The position numbers and the translations under genes are program-made. A DNA stretch of 64,000 bases from Microvirga sp052114605 (GTDB lineage Bacteria; Pseudomonadota; Alphaproteobacteria; Rhizobiales; Beijerinckiaceae): positions 1 to 64,000 of the forward strand of contig NZ_JBFRFB010000005.1 of the NCBI RefSeq assembly GCF_052114605.1. Reading direction: 5' to 3'. Below the pieces are notes generated by a model. The model was not told the DNA's origin and did no database searches. It worked only from the letters and a program-made list of their open reading frames with translations. Position 1 is the first letter of the stretch. Every line of letters begins with the position of its first letter. Shown here piece after piece: positions 44,214 to 53,352 of the stretch.

Positions 44214-45620
44214 ATGCTTCGCATTTCAAGTGCGGTGCTCGCCGCCGCTCTGATCGGCCTGCCGCAATCGGCCTTCGCGGCGGAATTGAACGGGTCGGCC
44301 CTGGGCTTCGCCTGGGCTCTGCCTTTTGCCGGCATCCTCCTTTCCATCGCCCTCTTCCCGCTGCTTGCGCCGCATTTCTGGGAGCATCACCAGGGCAAGA
44401 TCGCGGCCCTATGGAGCCTGCTCGTGCTGGCGCCGATGGCAGCTCTCCTCGGGCCGACCACCGCGCTTCATGCCCTCGCCCATACGGCGCTTCTGGAATA
44501 CGTGCCGTTCATCCTGCTGCTGCTCGCTCTCTTCACGGTGGCAGGCGGGGTTCTCGTGCGCGGCAATATCCATGGCTCGCCCGGCACCAACACCATGCTG
44601 CTGGCCATAGGCACGGTGCTTGCAAGCTTCATCGGTACGACCGGCGCCTCGATGGTGATGATCCGTCCGGTGCTACGCGCCAACGACGACCGAAAGCACA
44701 ATGTCCATGTGTTCGTGTTCTTCATTTTTCTAGTGTCGAATATCGGCGGCTCGCTTACGCCGCTGGGTGATCCGCCGCTCTTCCTCGGCTTCCTGCGCGG
44801 TGTGGAATTCTTCTGGACGACCACGCACCTTTTCCCCGAAACCCTCTTCGCCAGCGTGCTGTTGCTTGCCCTGTTCTTCGCCATCGATACGGTGGTCTAC
44901 CGCAAAGAAGGACACATCAAGCCGGATCCTACGCCGGACAACCCCGTGCGCGTCACGGGCGGCATCAACTTCCTTTTGATCTTCATCATCATCGCCGCCA
45001 TCCTCATGAGCGCCACCACCGATCTCGGCCGCATCACGGTGCTGGGCTCGGAGATTCAGCTCGCCAACGCCCTGCGCGACGTGATCATGATCGCGGTGAC
45101 CATCATCTCCCTGAAGCTCACGCCTGCCGCCAGCCGTGCCGAGAACGGCTTCTCCTGGGGCCCGATCAATGAAGTGGCGAAGCTCTTCGCGGGCATCTTC
45201 GTCACCATCATCCCGGTGCTTGCCATGCTGCAGGCCGGAACGGAGGGCGCCTTCGCGCCGCTCGTGGCCCTGGTGACAAACCCGGATGGCAGCGCCAACA
45301 ACGCCGCCTATTTCTGGCTGACCGGCGGCCTCTCGTCCTTCCTCGACAATGCCCCGACCTATCTCGTGTTCTTCGAACTCGCCGGAGGCGACCCGAAGGT
45401 GCTGATGACCACCGGCGCAATGACGCTCGCCGCCGTGTCCGCCGGCGCGGTGTTCATGGGCGCCAACTCCTATATCGGCAACGCACCGAACTTCATGGTC
45501 TATGCCATCGCCCGCCAAGGCGGCGTGAAGATGCCGAGCTTCTTCGGTTATCTTCTGTGGTCGGGCGCAATCCTGATCCCGACCTTCGTGCTGATCACGC
45601 TGCTGTTCTTCAGGGCCTGA
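44214..45620 (+). CDS. sodium:proton antiporter / citrate-transporter-like permease
   Basis: 468 residues from ATG 44214 after AGGGGGAATA. An apparent signal or first helix (LAAALIGLPQSAFAAE) precedes about ten to twelve further membrane helices. Patterns such as GTTGASMVMIRPVLRAN, FVFFIFLVSNIGGSLTPLGDPPLFLGFLRG and GGLSSFLDNAPTYLVFFELAGG match the ion-transporter superfamily of NhaD/CitM-like proteins (often annotated as sodium:proton antiporters). The ion or substrate is not determinable from sequence. Monocistronic by context. Confidence 0.82.
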   Translation: MLRISSAVLAAALIGLPQSAFAAELNGSALGFAWALPFAGILLSIALFPLLAPHFWEHHQGKIAALWSLLVLAPMAALLGPTTALHALAHTALLEYVPFILLLLALFTVAGGVLVRGNIHGSPGTNTMLLAIGTVLASFIGTTGASMVMIRPVLRANDDRKHNVHVFVFFIFLVSNIGGSLTPLGDPPLFLGFLRGVEFFWTTTHLFPETLFASVLLLALFFAIDTVVYRKEGHIKPDPTPDNPVRVTGGINFLLIFIIIAAILMSATTDLGRITVLGSEIQLANALRDVIMIAVTIISLKLTPAASRAENGFSWGPINEVAKLFAGIFVTIIPVLAMLQAGTEGAFAPLVALVTNPDGSANNAAYFWLTGGLSSFLDNAPTYLVFFELAGGDPKVLMTTGAMTLAAVSAGAVFMGANSYIGNAPNFMVYAIARQGGVKMPSFFGYLLWSGAILIPTFVLITLLFFRA

Positions 45621-45694
45621 TTGATGTGTCACTCTGGGGCTGCGTAGCAGAACCCGGGATCGTTGGCAGGATGGAGCGCCTGAACTACCACGCT

Positions 45695-45848
45695 GTCATT
45701 CCCGCGAAGGCGGGAACCCATAACCACCGAAAGTGCAGAATAAAACTGTTCGGGTTGAAGTGCTTTTCTTGAGCCGTCGTGGTTATGGGTTTCCACGCCT
45801 GCGGCGCGGCCCTTCGGGTCGGGGTCGCCTGCGGCGCCCCGGAATGAC
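45695..45848. repeat. compound inverted repeat, GTCATTCC family (copy 3)
   Basis: 154 bp from GTCATTCCCGCGAAGG to CCCCGGAATGAC. Inner arms GGGAACCCATAACCACC and GTCGTGGTTATGGGTTTCC are complementary. The right arm carries CACGCCTGCGGCGCGGCCCT, nearly identical to the copy at 53163. It lies in the 294-bp gap between convergent genes. Confidence 0.85.
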
Positions 45849-45874
45849 AGAGGGGTGTATTTCAGCGGTTGGCG

Positions 45875-45905
45875 GTCCCGGATCGCCTGCGCCGTCCGGG
45901 ATGAC
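45875..45905. repeat. TCCCGGA hairpin satellite
   Basis: TCCCGGA and TCCGGGA arms around CGCCTGCGCCG, ending in TGAC. Same kind of satellite as at 31867 and 30789. Confidence 0.65.
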
Positions 45906-45914
45906 GTTCAGGGC

Positions 45915-47009
45915 CTAAACGCCCAATCGCTCCGCCACATCCTCTGCAATCGACAAACACGAGGTTAGCCCCGGACTCTCAATGCCGAAGAGATGCACGA
46001 GGCCTCTGAGCCCATGCTCCGCCGGACCATCGATCATGAAATCCGCCGCCTTCTCATTCGGCCCCGTCAGCTTGGGGCGGATGCCTGCGTAATCCGGCAC
46101 CAGCGCGCCGTCCGGGAGGCCCGGCCAGTAGCGGCGGATCGAAGCGTAGAAGCTCTCGGCACGGCTGGGATCGACCTCGTAGGCCTCGTGCTCGATCCAT
46201 TCCACGTCGGGACCGAAGCGCATGCGCCCGGCCAGATCCAGCGTCACATGGGTGCCGAGACCGCCATCGACCGGCGAGGGGTAGATCAGGCGTGAGAAGG
46301 CGGGCTTGCCGATGCAGCCGAAATAGTTGCCCTTGGCGAGAACGAGAGGTGGCACGCGCTCGACCGGGTAGCCTTCGGTCGCCCGTGCCAAAGCCTGCGC
46401 GCCGAGCCCCGCCGCGTTGATCACCGCATCGACGGTGAGCCCGCCGGGCTCCGACCCGCCTACATGCACGTTCCATCCCGTTCCATTTTGTGCGATCCGC
46501 TCGACGGGGGCATGAAACGCGATCATGCCGCCTGCATCCTCAAGGTCGCCCTGGAGCGCCAGCATGAGGGCATGGCTGTCCACGATTCCCGTTTCGCGCG
46601 ACAGCACGGCGCCGGTGCAGGAAAGATGGGGTTCCAGCGCTTTCGCCTCCTCGCCCGAGAGCAAGGACAGCCCTTCGACGCCGTTGGTGAGACCCTGCTG
46701 ATAGATGCCTTCGATCTTCGCCTGTTCGAGATCGCTCACAGCGACGATCAGCTTGCCGCATTTTTTATGCGGAACGCCATGGCTCTCGCAGAAGGCGTAG
46801 AGCATGCGCCGCCCATCGACACAGTGCCGCGCCCGCAGCGAGCCCTCCGGATAATACATGCCCGCATGGATCACCTCGCTGTTGCGCGAGGACACGCCGT
46901 TGCCGATACCGCCGGTTGCTTCAGTCACGATCACGCTGTGGCCGCGCATGGCTAAGGCGCGCGCAATCGCCAATCCGACAACACCGGCTCCGATGACGAG
47001 AACGTCCAT
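45915..47009 (-). CDS. FAD-dependent oxidoreductase (LhgO-like, L-2-hydroxyglutarate oxidase type)
   Basis: 364 residues. DAO-family flavoenzyme: the FAD Rossmann motif MDVLVIGAGVVGLAIARALAMRG is at the very N-terminus. GNGVSSRNSEVIHAGMYYPEGSLRARHCVDGRR closely fits the L-2-hydroxyglutarate oxidase group, and VINAAGLGAQALA and the C-terminal LFGIESPGLTSCLSIAEDVA complete the fold. It probably oxidises a 2-hydroxyacid at the membrane or in cytosol. Starts only 12 bp beyond the pckA terminator, so some read-through coupling to pckA is possible. Confidence 0.85.
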   Translation of the reverse strand: MDVLVIGAGVVGLAIARALAMRGHSVIVTEATGGIGNGVSSRNSEVIHAGMYYPEGSLRARHCVDGRRMLYAFCESHGVPHKKCGKLIVAVSDLEQAKIEGIYQQGLTNGVEGLSLLSGEEAKALEPHLSCTGAVLSRETGIVDSHALMLALQGDLEDAGGMIAFHAPVERIAQNGTGWNVHVGGSEPGGLTVDAVINAAGLGAQALARATEGYPVERVPPLVLAKGNYFGCIGKPAFSRLIYPSPVDGGLGTHVTLDLAGRMRFGPDVEWIEHEAYEVDPSRAESFYASIRRYWPGLPDGALVPDYAGIRPKLTGPNEKAADFMIDGPAEHGLRGLVHLFGIESPGLTSCLSIAEDVAERLGV

Positions 47010-47021
47010 TCGATACTCTTC

Positions 47022-47057
47022 AATAACAAAACGGCGGCCCGAGAGCCGCCGTTCGTT
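47022..47057 (-). terminator. rho-independent terminator of pckA
   Basis: On the minus strand AACGGCGGC and GCCGCCGTT enclose TCTCGG, and the stem is followed by TTTTGTTATT. Located ~25 bp after the pckA stop. Confidence 0.88.
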
Positions 47058-47079
47058 TTAATCGATATGAAGCGCAGCT

Positions 47080-48690
47080 TTAAGCCGCAATCGACATCTG
47101 GGGTGCTGCTGAGCGCACATCGGAATCGACGTGGCTCTCGAAGCGCTTGAAGTTCTTATTGAACATGTCGATGAGGCGCTTTGCGGTCTCGGCGAACTCC
47201 GCCTTGTTCTGCCAGGTTTTCACCGGATACAGGATGTGCGGCTCGACGCCCGGCACCGAGGTCGGCACCGCGAAGCCGAAATAGGGATCGCGGCGGAAAT
47301 CAGCGCGGGAGAGCGAACCGTCCAAAGCAGCCGTTAGCAGGCGGCGCGTGACGCGGATCGGCATGCGGCGACCGACGCCGTATTTGCCGCCGGTCCAGCC
47401 CGTGTTCACGAGCCAGCAATCCACGTGATGCTTGGCGATGAGATCGCGCAGCAGGTTGCCGTAGACGGACGGGTGACGCGGCATGAACGGCGCGCCGAAG
47501 CAGGTGGAGAACGTCGCCTCCGGGTCCTTCACGCCCTTCTCCGTGCCGGCCACCTTGGCGGTGTAGCCGGAGAGGAAGTGGTACATGGCTTCCGCAGGCG
47601 TGAGCTTGGCAATCGGAGGCAGCACGCCGAAGGCGTCGCAGGTGAGCATCACGATATTCTTCGGAATGCCTGCGCGGCCGGTAGCGCTCGCGTTCGGGAT
47701 GAAGTCGAGCGGATAGGCGCAGCGTGTGTTTTCCGTGCGCGACGCATCGTCGAAATCGGGAACGCGCGTAATCGGATCGATGATCACGTTCTCGAGAACC
47801 GTGCCGAAGCGCTCGGTGGTGGCGAAGATCTCGGGCTCGGCCTCACGCGACAGACGGATCGTCTTGGCGTAGCAGCCACCCTCGAAATTGAACACGCCGT
47901 TCGGAGTCCAGCCATGCTCGTCGTCACCGAGCAGGACGCGGTTCGGATCGTTGGAGAGCGTCGTCTTGCCCGTACCGGACAGGCCGAAGAACACGGCGAC
48001 ATCGCCTTCCTTGCCCACATTGGCGGAGCAATGCATGGGCATGACGTTCTTCGCGGGCAGCGCGTAATTGAGATAGGTGAAGACCGACTTCTTCATCTCG
48101 CCCGCGTAGGACGTGCCGCCGATCAGAACGATCTTGCGGGCGAAATCGCAGGCGATCACCGTCTCGGAGCGGCAGCCGTGGCGGGCAGGATCCGCCTTGA
48201 AGGACGGCAGGTCGATGATGGTGAGGCCGGGCACATAATCGGCAAGCTCGCCCGCATCGGGACGGATCAGCAGGTTGCGGATGAACAGGGAGTGCCAGGC
48301 GAATTCCGTGAAGACACGGGCCTTCACGCGATAGGCCGGATCGGCGCCGCCATAGAGATCCTGCGCGAACAGCTCCTTGCCCTCGGCATGGGCCAGGAAG
48401 TCGGCGAGCAGGGTGTCGAAATGGCCGGGGGTGATGGAGCCGTTATTGTCCCACCAGACGGTGCTCTCGGTGGCATCGTCGCGCACCACGAACTTGTCCT
48501 TGGGTGAGCGGCCGGTGTGAACCCCGGTCTCGGCCAGAAGGGCGCCGCCCTTAACCAGCTTGGTCTCGCCCCGGGTCAGGGACTCCTCGTAGAGAGCGGG
48601 GGCCTCTAAGTTCCAGTAGACTTTTTTGAGATTGCGGAAGCCGAAAGCCTCCGCGTCTTGCGCGCTATTGAAGACGCCGATGTTATCCAC
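47080..48690 (-). CDS. pckA: phosphoenolpyruvate carboxykinase (ATP)
   Basis: Converts oxaloacetate and ATP to PEP and CO2, the first committed step of gluconeogenesis. GTG at 48690 (MDNIGVFNSAQDAEAFGF) has AGGAG ten bases upstream and gives 536 residues, the usual length; ATG 48717 is the longest frame. Signatures: TGRSPKDKFVV, LIGGTSYAGEMKKSVF, the P-loop FFGLSGTGKTTLS, the metal-binding acid in LLGDDEHGW, and RENTRCAYPL. Adjacent to the divergent chvI-chvG cluster, as in many Rhizobiales where this arrangement is conserved. Confidence 0.97.
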   Translation of the reverse strand: MDNIGVFNSAQDAEAFGFRNLKKVYWNLEAPALYEESLTRGETKLVKGGALLAETGVHTGRSPKDKFVVRDDATESTVWWDNNGSITPGHFDTLLADFLAHAEGKELFAQDLYGGADPAYRVKARVFTEFAWHSLFIRNLLIRPDAGELADYVPGLTIIDLPSFKADPARHGCRSETVIACDFARKIVLIGGTSYAGEMKKSVFTYLNYALPAKNVMPMHCSANVGKEGDVAVFFGLSGTGKTTLSNDPNRVLLGDDEHGWTPNGVFNFEGGCYAKTIRLSREAEPEIFATTERFGTVLENVIIDPITRVPDFDDASRTENTRCAYPLDFIPNASATGRAGIPKNIVMLTCDAFGVLPPIAKLTPAEAMYHFLSGYTAKVAGTEKGVKDPEATFSTCFGAPFMPRHPSVYGNLLRDLIAKHHVDCWLVNTGWTGGKYGVGRRMPIRVTRRLLTAALDGSLSRADFRRDPYFGFAVPTSVPGVEPHILYPVKTWQNKAEFAETAKRLIDMFNKNFKRFESHVDSDVRSAAPQMSIAA

Positions 48691-49227
48691 GGAAGACTTC
48701 TCCTGAACGCCGATCATCGGGCGGCGCGATCATCCGCCCTCAGATGGCCGTCAAAATGTTACCTTTGCGGGGCGACGGCCTTATTTCCGTTACACCGCTT
48801 GAACTTGAAAGGTGTAGGTCAGCCGACGTTTCCGTCAACCGAGGCATTCCATGGCATTCTATTTTGCCGGATGCTAGGCCCGAGAACCGCTTTCTGGAGA
48901 GATTTTGCAAGATTTGTCACCCCCCTTTAGGAGGATTGACCTTACAGGGGAATTCTTTGCCGAATTCTATTGCCAATAAAGCTTTTTGAATTTGGTTTTA
49001 CGGTCGATTTATCCTGAATTTCGACTTGATCTGTTCAGGCTATCGAATTTGTTCATGTGCGGTTGAACCGGACCCTCGTAGACACCACTATGGGTATCGG
49101 CCCTGGTTATCCCCTTGGGGACAACCATATTTATGCCATGAGTATGGCGCAGTTGGGCACGAATGAGGCCCTGCCGCGTTGTCGAACGATAGACTATCAT
49201 CGTCCGTGTAAAGCCAAGGAAGAGTAT
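48691..49227. promoter_or_regulatory. pckA-chvI divergent intergenic region
   Basis: 537 bp with no convincing gene; the chvI frame continues to 49057 but without family similarity. It should contain both promoters. Its right part is AT-rich with GAATTC twice in GGGGAATTCTTTGCCGAATTC (an inverted pair at 48951-48966), and CCCCCCTTTAGGAGGATTG before it. No known riboswitch or RNA gene is recognised. Confidence 0.5.
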
Positions 49228-49926
49228 ATGCCAACGATCGCCCTGGTCGATGACGATCGCAACATCCTGACCTCTGTATCGATCGCCCTCGAGGCGGAAG
49301 GCTATCGCATCCAGACCTATACCGACGGGGCCTCGGCTCTCGACGGCCTGAAGCATGCGCCCCCGGATCTCGCGATCTTCGATATCAAGATGCCTCGCAT
49401 GGACGGCATGGAACTGTTGCGGCGCCTGCGCCAGAAGTCGGACCTGCCGGTGATCTTCCTGACCTCGAAGGACGAGGAGATCGACGAGCTGTTCGGCCTC
49501 AAGATGGGCGCGGACGATTTCATCCGCAAACCCTTCTCCCAGCGCCTGCTGGTCGAGCGCGTGAAGGCGGTTCTGCGCCGCTTCGCCCCCAAGGACCAGA
49601 CGGCCCCCAAGGAGATCGACCCCAAGGCTCTCGAACGCGGCCAGCTCAAGATGGACCCGGAGCGCCATGCCTGCACCTGGAAGGGAGAGCCGGTCACGCT
49701 CACCGTCACCGAATTCCTGATCCTGCAGGCCCTCGCCACCCGCCCCGGCGTCGTGAAGAGCCGCAACGCGCTCATGGATGCGGCCTATGACGATCAGGTC
49801 TATGTGGACGATCGCACCATCGACAGCCACATCAAGCGCCTGCGCAAGAAGTTCAAGGTGGTTGACCAGAGTTTCGAAATGATCGAGACCCTTTACGGTG
49901 TCGGCTATCGTTTCAAGGAAGCCTGA
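49228..49926 (+). CDS. chvI: two-component response regulator ChvI
   Basis: 232 residues from ATG 49228 after AAGGAAGAG. The receiver domain (about 1-120) has the acidic pair in ALVDDDRN, the phospho-accepting Asp in AIFDIKMPRMDG, Thr in FLTSKDEE and Lys in FIRKPF. An OmpR-type winged helix follows (about 135-230: VTLTVTEFLILQALATRPG, RTIDSHIKRLRKKF, YGVGYRF). In rhizobia ChvI/ExoS-ChvG controls envelope, exopolysaccharide and acid responses. chvG follows in the same direction. Confidence 0.94.
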   Translation: MPTIALVDDDRNILTSVSIALEAEGYRIQTYTDGASALDGLKHAPPDLAIFDIKMPRMDGMELLRRLRQKSDLPVIFLTSKDEEIDELFGLKMGADDFIRKPFSQRLLVERVKAVLRRFAPKDQTAPKEIDPKALERGQLKMDPERHACTWKGEPVTLTVTEFLILQALATRPGVVKSRNALMDAAYDDQVYVDDRTIDSHIKRLRKKFKVVDQSFEMIETLYGVGYRFKEA

Positions 49927-50010
49927 CGCCAGTGAGCCTGCCTCACGAGGAGCAGGCATAACGGAAAGTGACGGGCATGATCCGCGCCATCGCCGCCGGG
50001 TCACGCTTGG

Positions 50011-51870
50011 ATGAGTGGCATGAAGGCTGATCCTATCCACGCCGAGGCAGCGCTCGACGATCCGCCCGCGCCCCGTGGCATCCTGGCGCGGTTGAAGCGG
50101 TTCGGCCGCATGCTCGTGCAGCGTGCCTCCTCAAGCCTGACGCGCCGCATCGTCGTGCTCAATCTCGCGGGCCTCGTGGCCCTGCTCGTGGGCTTCCTCT
50201 ATCTCAATCAGTTCCGCGAGGGCCTGATCGAGGCGCGGGTGCAGAGTCTGCTCACGCAGGGCGAGATCATCGCCGGCGCCATCGCCAGCTCCGCGACGGT
50301 CGAGACCAACACCATCACCCTCGATCCCGACCAGCTCCTCCAGATGCAGGCGGGCGAGACGGAGCGCCTCAATGACGAGGGCGCGACATCCCTCGAATTC
50401 TCCATCAACCCCGAGCGCGTCGCGCCCCTGCTGCGCCGCCTCGTGACGCCGACCCAGACCCGCGCCCGCATCTTCGATCGCGACGGCCTGCTCCTGCTCG
50501 ATTCCCGCAATTTCTATTCGCGCGGCGACATCTTGCGGATGGACCTCGATCCCGTAGGCAATGCGGAGGACACTACGAGCTTCATCGAGCGCGCCTGGAA
50601 TTCGTTCCGCAAGATGTTCCGCCGCACACGTCGCCCCGTGCTGGAGGATCCCGGTCCGCCCAACGGCCGCTCCTTGTCGGAGGTGCAGCAGGCGTTCGCG
50701 GGCCAGCAATCGAGCGCGGTGCGCGTGAATACGCGCGGCGAGACCATCGTGTCCGTGGCGGTGCCGGTCCAGCGTTTCCGCGCGGTGCAGGGCGTGCTGC
50801 TACTCTCCACGCAGGAAGGCGACATCGACGCTATCATCGCCTCCGAGCGCTTCGCCCTGCTCCAGGTGTTCCTGGTCGCCGCCGTGGTGATGATCGTGCT
50901 GTCGCTGTTTCTCGCCGGCGCCATCGCAGGCCCCGTGCGGCGTCTCGCGGAAGCCGCCGAGCGCGTCCGCTGGGGCACGAAATCGCGCCAGGAAATTCCG
51001 GATTTCACCAACCGCGCCGACGAGATCGGCCATCTGTCCGGTGCGCTGCGCGACATGACGAAGGCGCTCTACAATCGCATCGACGCCATCGAGAGCTTCG
51101 CGGCGGATGTGGCCCATGAACTGAAGAACCCACTGACCTCGCTGCGCAGTGCCGTGGAAACGCTGCCGCTCGCCCGCAGCGAGGATTCGCAGAAGCGGTT
51201 GATGTCGATCATCCAGCATGACGTGAAGCGCCTCGACCGCCTCATCAGCGATATTTCGGACGCCTCGCGTCTCGATGCGGAACTCGCCCGCGCCGATGCG
51301 GAACCGGTGGACATGGCGCGACTTCTCGAAGCGGTGGTGTCGGTGGCCAACGAGCGCCGCCAGGAACACGATCCGCTGATCGCACTGGAGATCGAGAAAC
51401 AGGCCCGCGGCCGCGATGCCTTCCTCGTGCTCGGTCATGACAGCCGTCTGGGCCAGGTGTTCAACAACCTCATCGACAACGCCCGCTCTTTCTCCCCGCA
51501 GGACGCGACCGTGCGCGTGATGCTCAAGCGCCGCCGGAATGATGTGGAGGTGCTGGTGGAAGACAGCGGGCCCGGCATCGAGCCGGATGCCCTCGACCGG
51601 ATCTTCGAGCGCTTCTATACCGACCGGCCCGAGCAGGGCTTCGGCCAAAATTCGGGCCTCGGCCTCTCCATCTCCCGCCAGATCATCGAGGCCCATCGCG
51701 GCACGATCCGCGCTGAGAACCGACTGGGCGCCGTCGATGAGACTGGCGAGCCGCAACGGCTCGGTGCCCGCTTCATCATCCGGTTGCCCTCCGCCGAAAC
51801 CCCACGCGGCAAAAAGGAGGCAGGCCGGAAAGAGAGCCTCAAGCTGGAGCGTGGAAAGGTCGAGTCTTGA
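50011..51870 (+). CDS. chvG: sensor histidine kinase ChvG (ExoS)
   Basis: 619 residues. Membrane kinase with a first helix near residue 48 (IVVLNLAGLVALLVGFLYL), a large periplasmic sensing domain (about 70-285) and a second helix (LLQVFLVAAVVMIVLSLFLAG, about 288-310). HAMP then leads to HisKA with the phospho-acceptor His in ADVAHELKNPLTSLRSAVE, and the ATPase N box (FNNLIDNARSFS) and G boxes (EDSGPGIEP, GLGLSISRQIIEAH). Partner of ChvI. In other rhizobia the periplasmic inhibitor ExoR controls it; no exoR is in the window. Its stop overlaps the hprK start. Confidence 0.95.
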   Translation: MSGMKADPIHAEAALDDPPAPRGILARLKRFGRMLVQRASSSLTRRIVVLNLAGLVALLVGFLYLNQFREGLIEARVQSLLTQGEIIAGAIASSATVETNTITLDPDQLLQMQAGETERLNDEGATSLEFSINPERVAPLLRRLVTPTQTRARIFDRDGLLLLDSRNFYSRGDILRMDLDPVGNAEDTTSFIERAWNSFRKMFRRTRRPVLEDPGPPNGRSLSEVQQAFAGQQSSAVRVNTRGETIVSVAVPVQRFRAVQGVLLLSTQEGDIDAIIASERFALLQVFLVAAVVMIVLSLFLAGAIAGPVRRLAEAAERVRWGTKSRQEIPDFTNRADEIGHLSGALRDMTKALYNRIDAIESFAADVAHELKNPLTSLRSAVETLPLARSEDSQKRLMSIIQHDVKRLDRLISDISDASRLDAELARADAEPVDMARLLEAVVSVANERRQEHDPLIALEIEKQARGRDAFLVLGHDSRLGQVFNNLIDNARSFSPQDATVRVMLKRRRNDVEVLVEDSGPGIEPDALDRIFERFYTDRPEQGFGQNSGLGLSISRQIIEAHRGTIRAENRLGAVDETGEPQRLGARFIIRLPSAETPRGKKEAGRKESLKLERGKVES

Positions 51871-52322
51871 GCGCGCGGGAGACGATCCATGCCTCCTGTG
51901 TCGTGATCGGCGAGGCCGGAATCCTGATCAGGGGCCGTTCCGGCGCCGGCAAATCCACCCTGGCGCGGGAAATCGTGCTCTATGCCATCCAGGCCGGACG
52001 TTTCGGGTGCCTCGTCAGCGACGACCGGACCGAGCTTCGGTTAAGGAATGACCGGCTCGTCGGCAGCCCCATCGGACCGCTCGCGGGCCATTTGGAGATC
52101 CATGGCCTCGGCATCGTCCGTCAGCCCTACGAGCCCTCGGCCGTGATCCGCCTCGTGATCGACCTCAGCGAGGACCCGCCACGATTCCCCGACGAGCATG
52201 ACAGCAACATTGTTCTATGCGGCGTCGTGGTGCCTCGCATCCGAATGCGGGCCGGGGCAAGCTTCGCAAGCATAGCTCTCGGGCAATTGAGTGGTGTTTG
52301 CGACACGGTTGAGACACTGTGA
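51867..52322 (+). CDS. hprK: HPr kinase/phosphorylase, short alphaproteobacterial form
   Basis: 151 residues, only the C-terminal kinase half of the ~310-residue Firmicutes protein, as usual in alphaproteobacteria. P-loop GRSGAGKSTLA, the acidic SDDRTEL, and the HprK signature EIHGLGIVRQPY. Phosphorylates HPr on the regulatory serine. Starts at TTG overlapping the chvG stop by 4 bp (TTGA), so it is translationally coupled to a sensor kinase. Followed by EIIA(Man) and HPr genes, which links carbon/PTS signalling with ChvG/ChvI. Confidence 0.92.
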   Translation: MSARETIHASCVVIGEAGILIRGRSGAGKSTLAREIVLYAIQAGRFGCLVSDDRTELRLRNDRLVGSPIGPLAGHLEIHGLGIVRQPYEPSAVIRLVIDLSEDPPRFPDEHDSNIVLCGVVVPRIRMRAGASFASIALGQLSGVCDTVETL

Positions 52323-52410
52323 TGAACTTTTCGTCTCATTGCTCTTGCGCTTGGCTTCGCGCTGCACAAAATAGCCGCTCCGCTCTCGGAGCGTTCGGAC
52401 CTGGAACATT

Positions 52411-52812
52411 ATGATTGGAATGGTGCTCGTCACCCACGGGCAGCTCGCGACGGAATTCAGAGCCGCGCTTGAGCATGTGGTGGGACCCCAAGAGCAACTG
52501 GAAACGATCACGATCGGCCCCGACGACGACATGGAAACACGGCGTAAGGACATCATGGCTGCCGTGTGCCGAGTCAATTCGGGCCACGGTGTCGTGGTTC
52601 TCACCGACATGTTCGGGGGCACGCCCTCGAACCTGGCCCTCTCCTGCATGAACGGCAGCTCCGTCGAGGTGGTCGCCGGCATCAACCTGCCCATGCTCAT
52701 CAAGCTCGCATCCGTCCGGGACGAGGAGCCCCTGGCGGACGCCGTCTCTCACGCCCAGGAGGCCGGGCGCAAATACATCAACATCGCCTCACGCGTGCTT
52801 TCGGGAAAATAA
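52411..52812 (+). CDS. PTS EIIA component of the mannose family
   Basis: 133 residues. Phospho-acceptor His in MIGMVLVTHGQLATEF (about residue 9). LTDMFGGTPSNLALSC and LPMLIKLASVR fit EIIA(Man). No EIIB/C/D sugar-permease subunits are near, so this is a regulatory (incomplete) PTS rather than a sugar importer. Six bases separate its stop from the HPr start codon. Confidence 0.93.
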   Translation: MIGMVLVTHGQLATEFRAALEHVVGPQEQLETITIGPDDDMETRRKDIMAAVCRVNSGHGVVVLTDMFGGTPSNLALSCMNGSSVEVVAGINLPMLIKLASVRDEEPLADAVSHAQEAGRKYINIASRVLSGK

Positions 52813-52817
52813 GAGTA

Positions 52818-53138
52818 ATGGATAAGCGTCTCGATCAGGATTGCCCCCCTGCACCTGTTCCGGACGGAGCGGAGGTCCGGGAGCTTCCCATCATCAACCG
52901 CCGGGGCCTTCACGCCCGCGCCTCGGCCAAGTTCGTCCAGACCGTCGAGCGCTACAATTCCGATGTCACCGTCACCCGCTGCGGAGAAACCGTAGGGGGC
53001 CGCTCCATCATGGGCCTTTTGACCCTCGCCGCCGCCCAGGGCACGACCATCACCGTCACCGCCAAGGGCCAGGACGCCCAGGATTGCCTCCAGGCCATCG
53101 ACGACCTGCTCGCCAATCGGTTTGGTGAGGACGAGTAA
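52818..53138 (+). CDS. ptsH: HPr phosphocarrier protein
   Basis: 106 residues, with an N-terminal extension of ~20 residues beyond the typical 88. Active-site His in NRRGLHARASAKFV; regulatory Ser in GGRSIMGLLTLAAAQG, the HprK target, so both phosphorylation sites are kept. It passes phosphate from EI to EIIA(Man) and carries the HprK signal. The longer frame starting inside the EIIA gene is not needed, as ATG 52818 is well placed. Confidence 0.95.
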   Translation: MDKRLDQDCPPAPVPDGAEVRELPIINRRGLHARASAKFVQTVERYNSDVTVTRCGETVGGRSIMGLLTLAAAQGTTITVTAKGQDAQDCLQAIDDLLANRFGEDE

Positions 53139-53162
53139 GCGCCTCTTTCAAACTCTCCCTTT

Positions 53163-53329
53163 GTCATTCCGGGGCGCAGAAGGCGAGCCCGGAACCCATA
53201 GCCACGACGCTGCCAGAAAGAGCGCTGTGGCATCTGCTCGCTCATTCTGCATCTGTCGTGGTTATGGGTTTCCACGCCTGCGGCGCGGCCCTTCGGCCAG
53301 GCTCTCGTTATCGCTCGCCCTGGAATGAC
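53163..53329. repeat. compound inverted repeat, GTCATTCC family (copy 4)
   Basis: 167 bp from GTCATTCCGGGGC to CTGGAATGAC, with inner GGAACCCATAGCCACGAC and GTCGTGGTTATGGGTTTCC. Lies in the 322-bp gap between ptsH and ahcY, upstream of the ahcY palindrome. Confidence 0.85.
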
Positions 53330-53352
53330 AGATCGGCATGCCTTCCAAAAAT

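Noticed and set aside
48951..48966. Inverted GAATTC pair upstream of chvI as a regulator site
   Set aside because: Two GAATTC hexamers nine bases apart are visible but each is palindromic by itself; too little to name a site.
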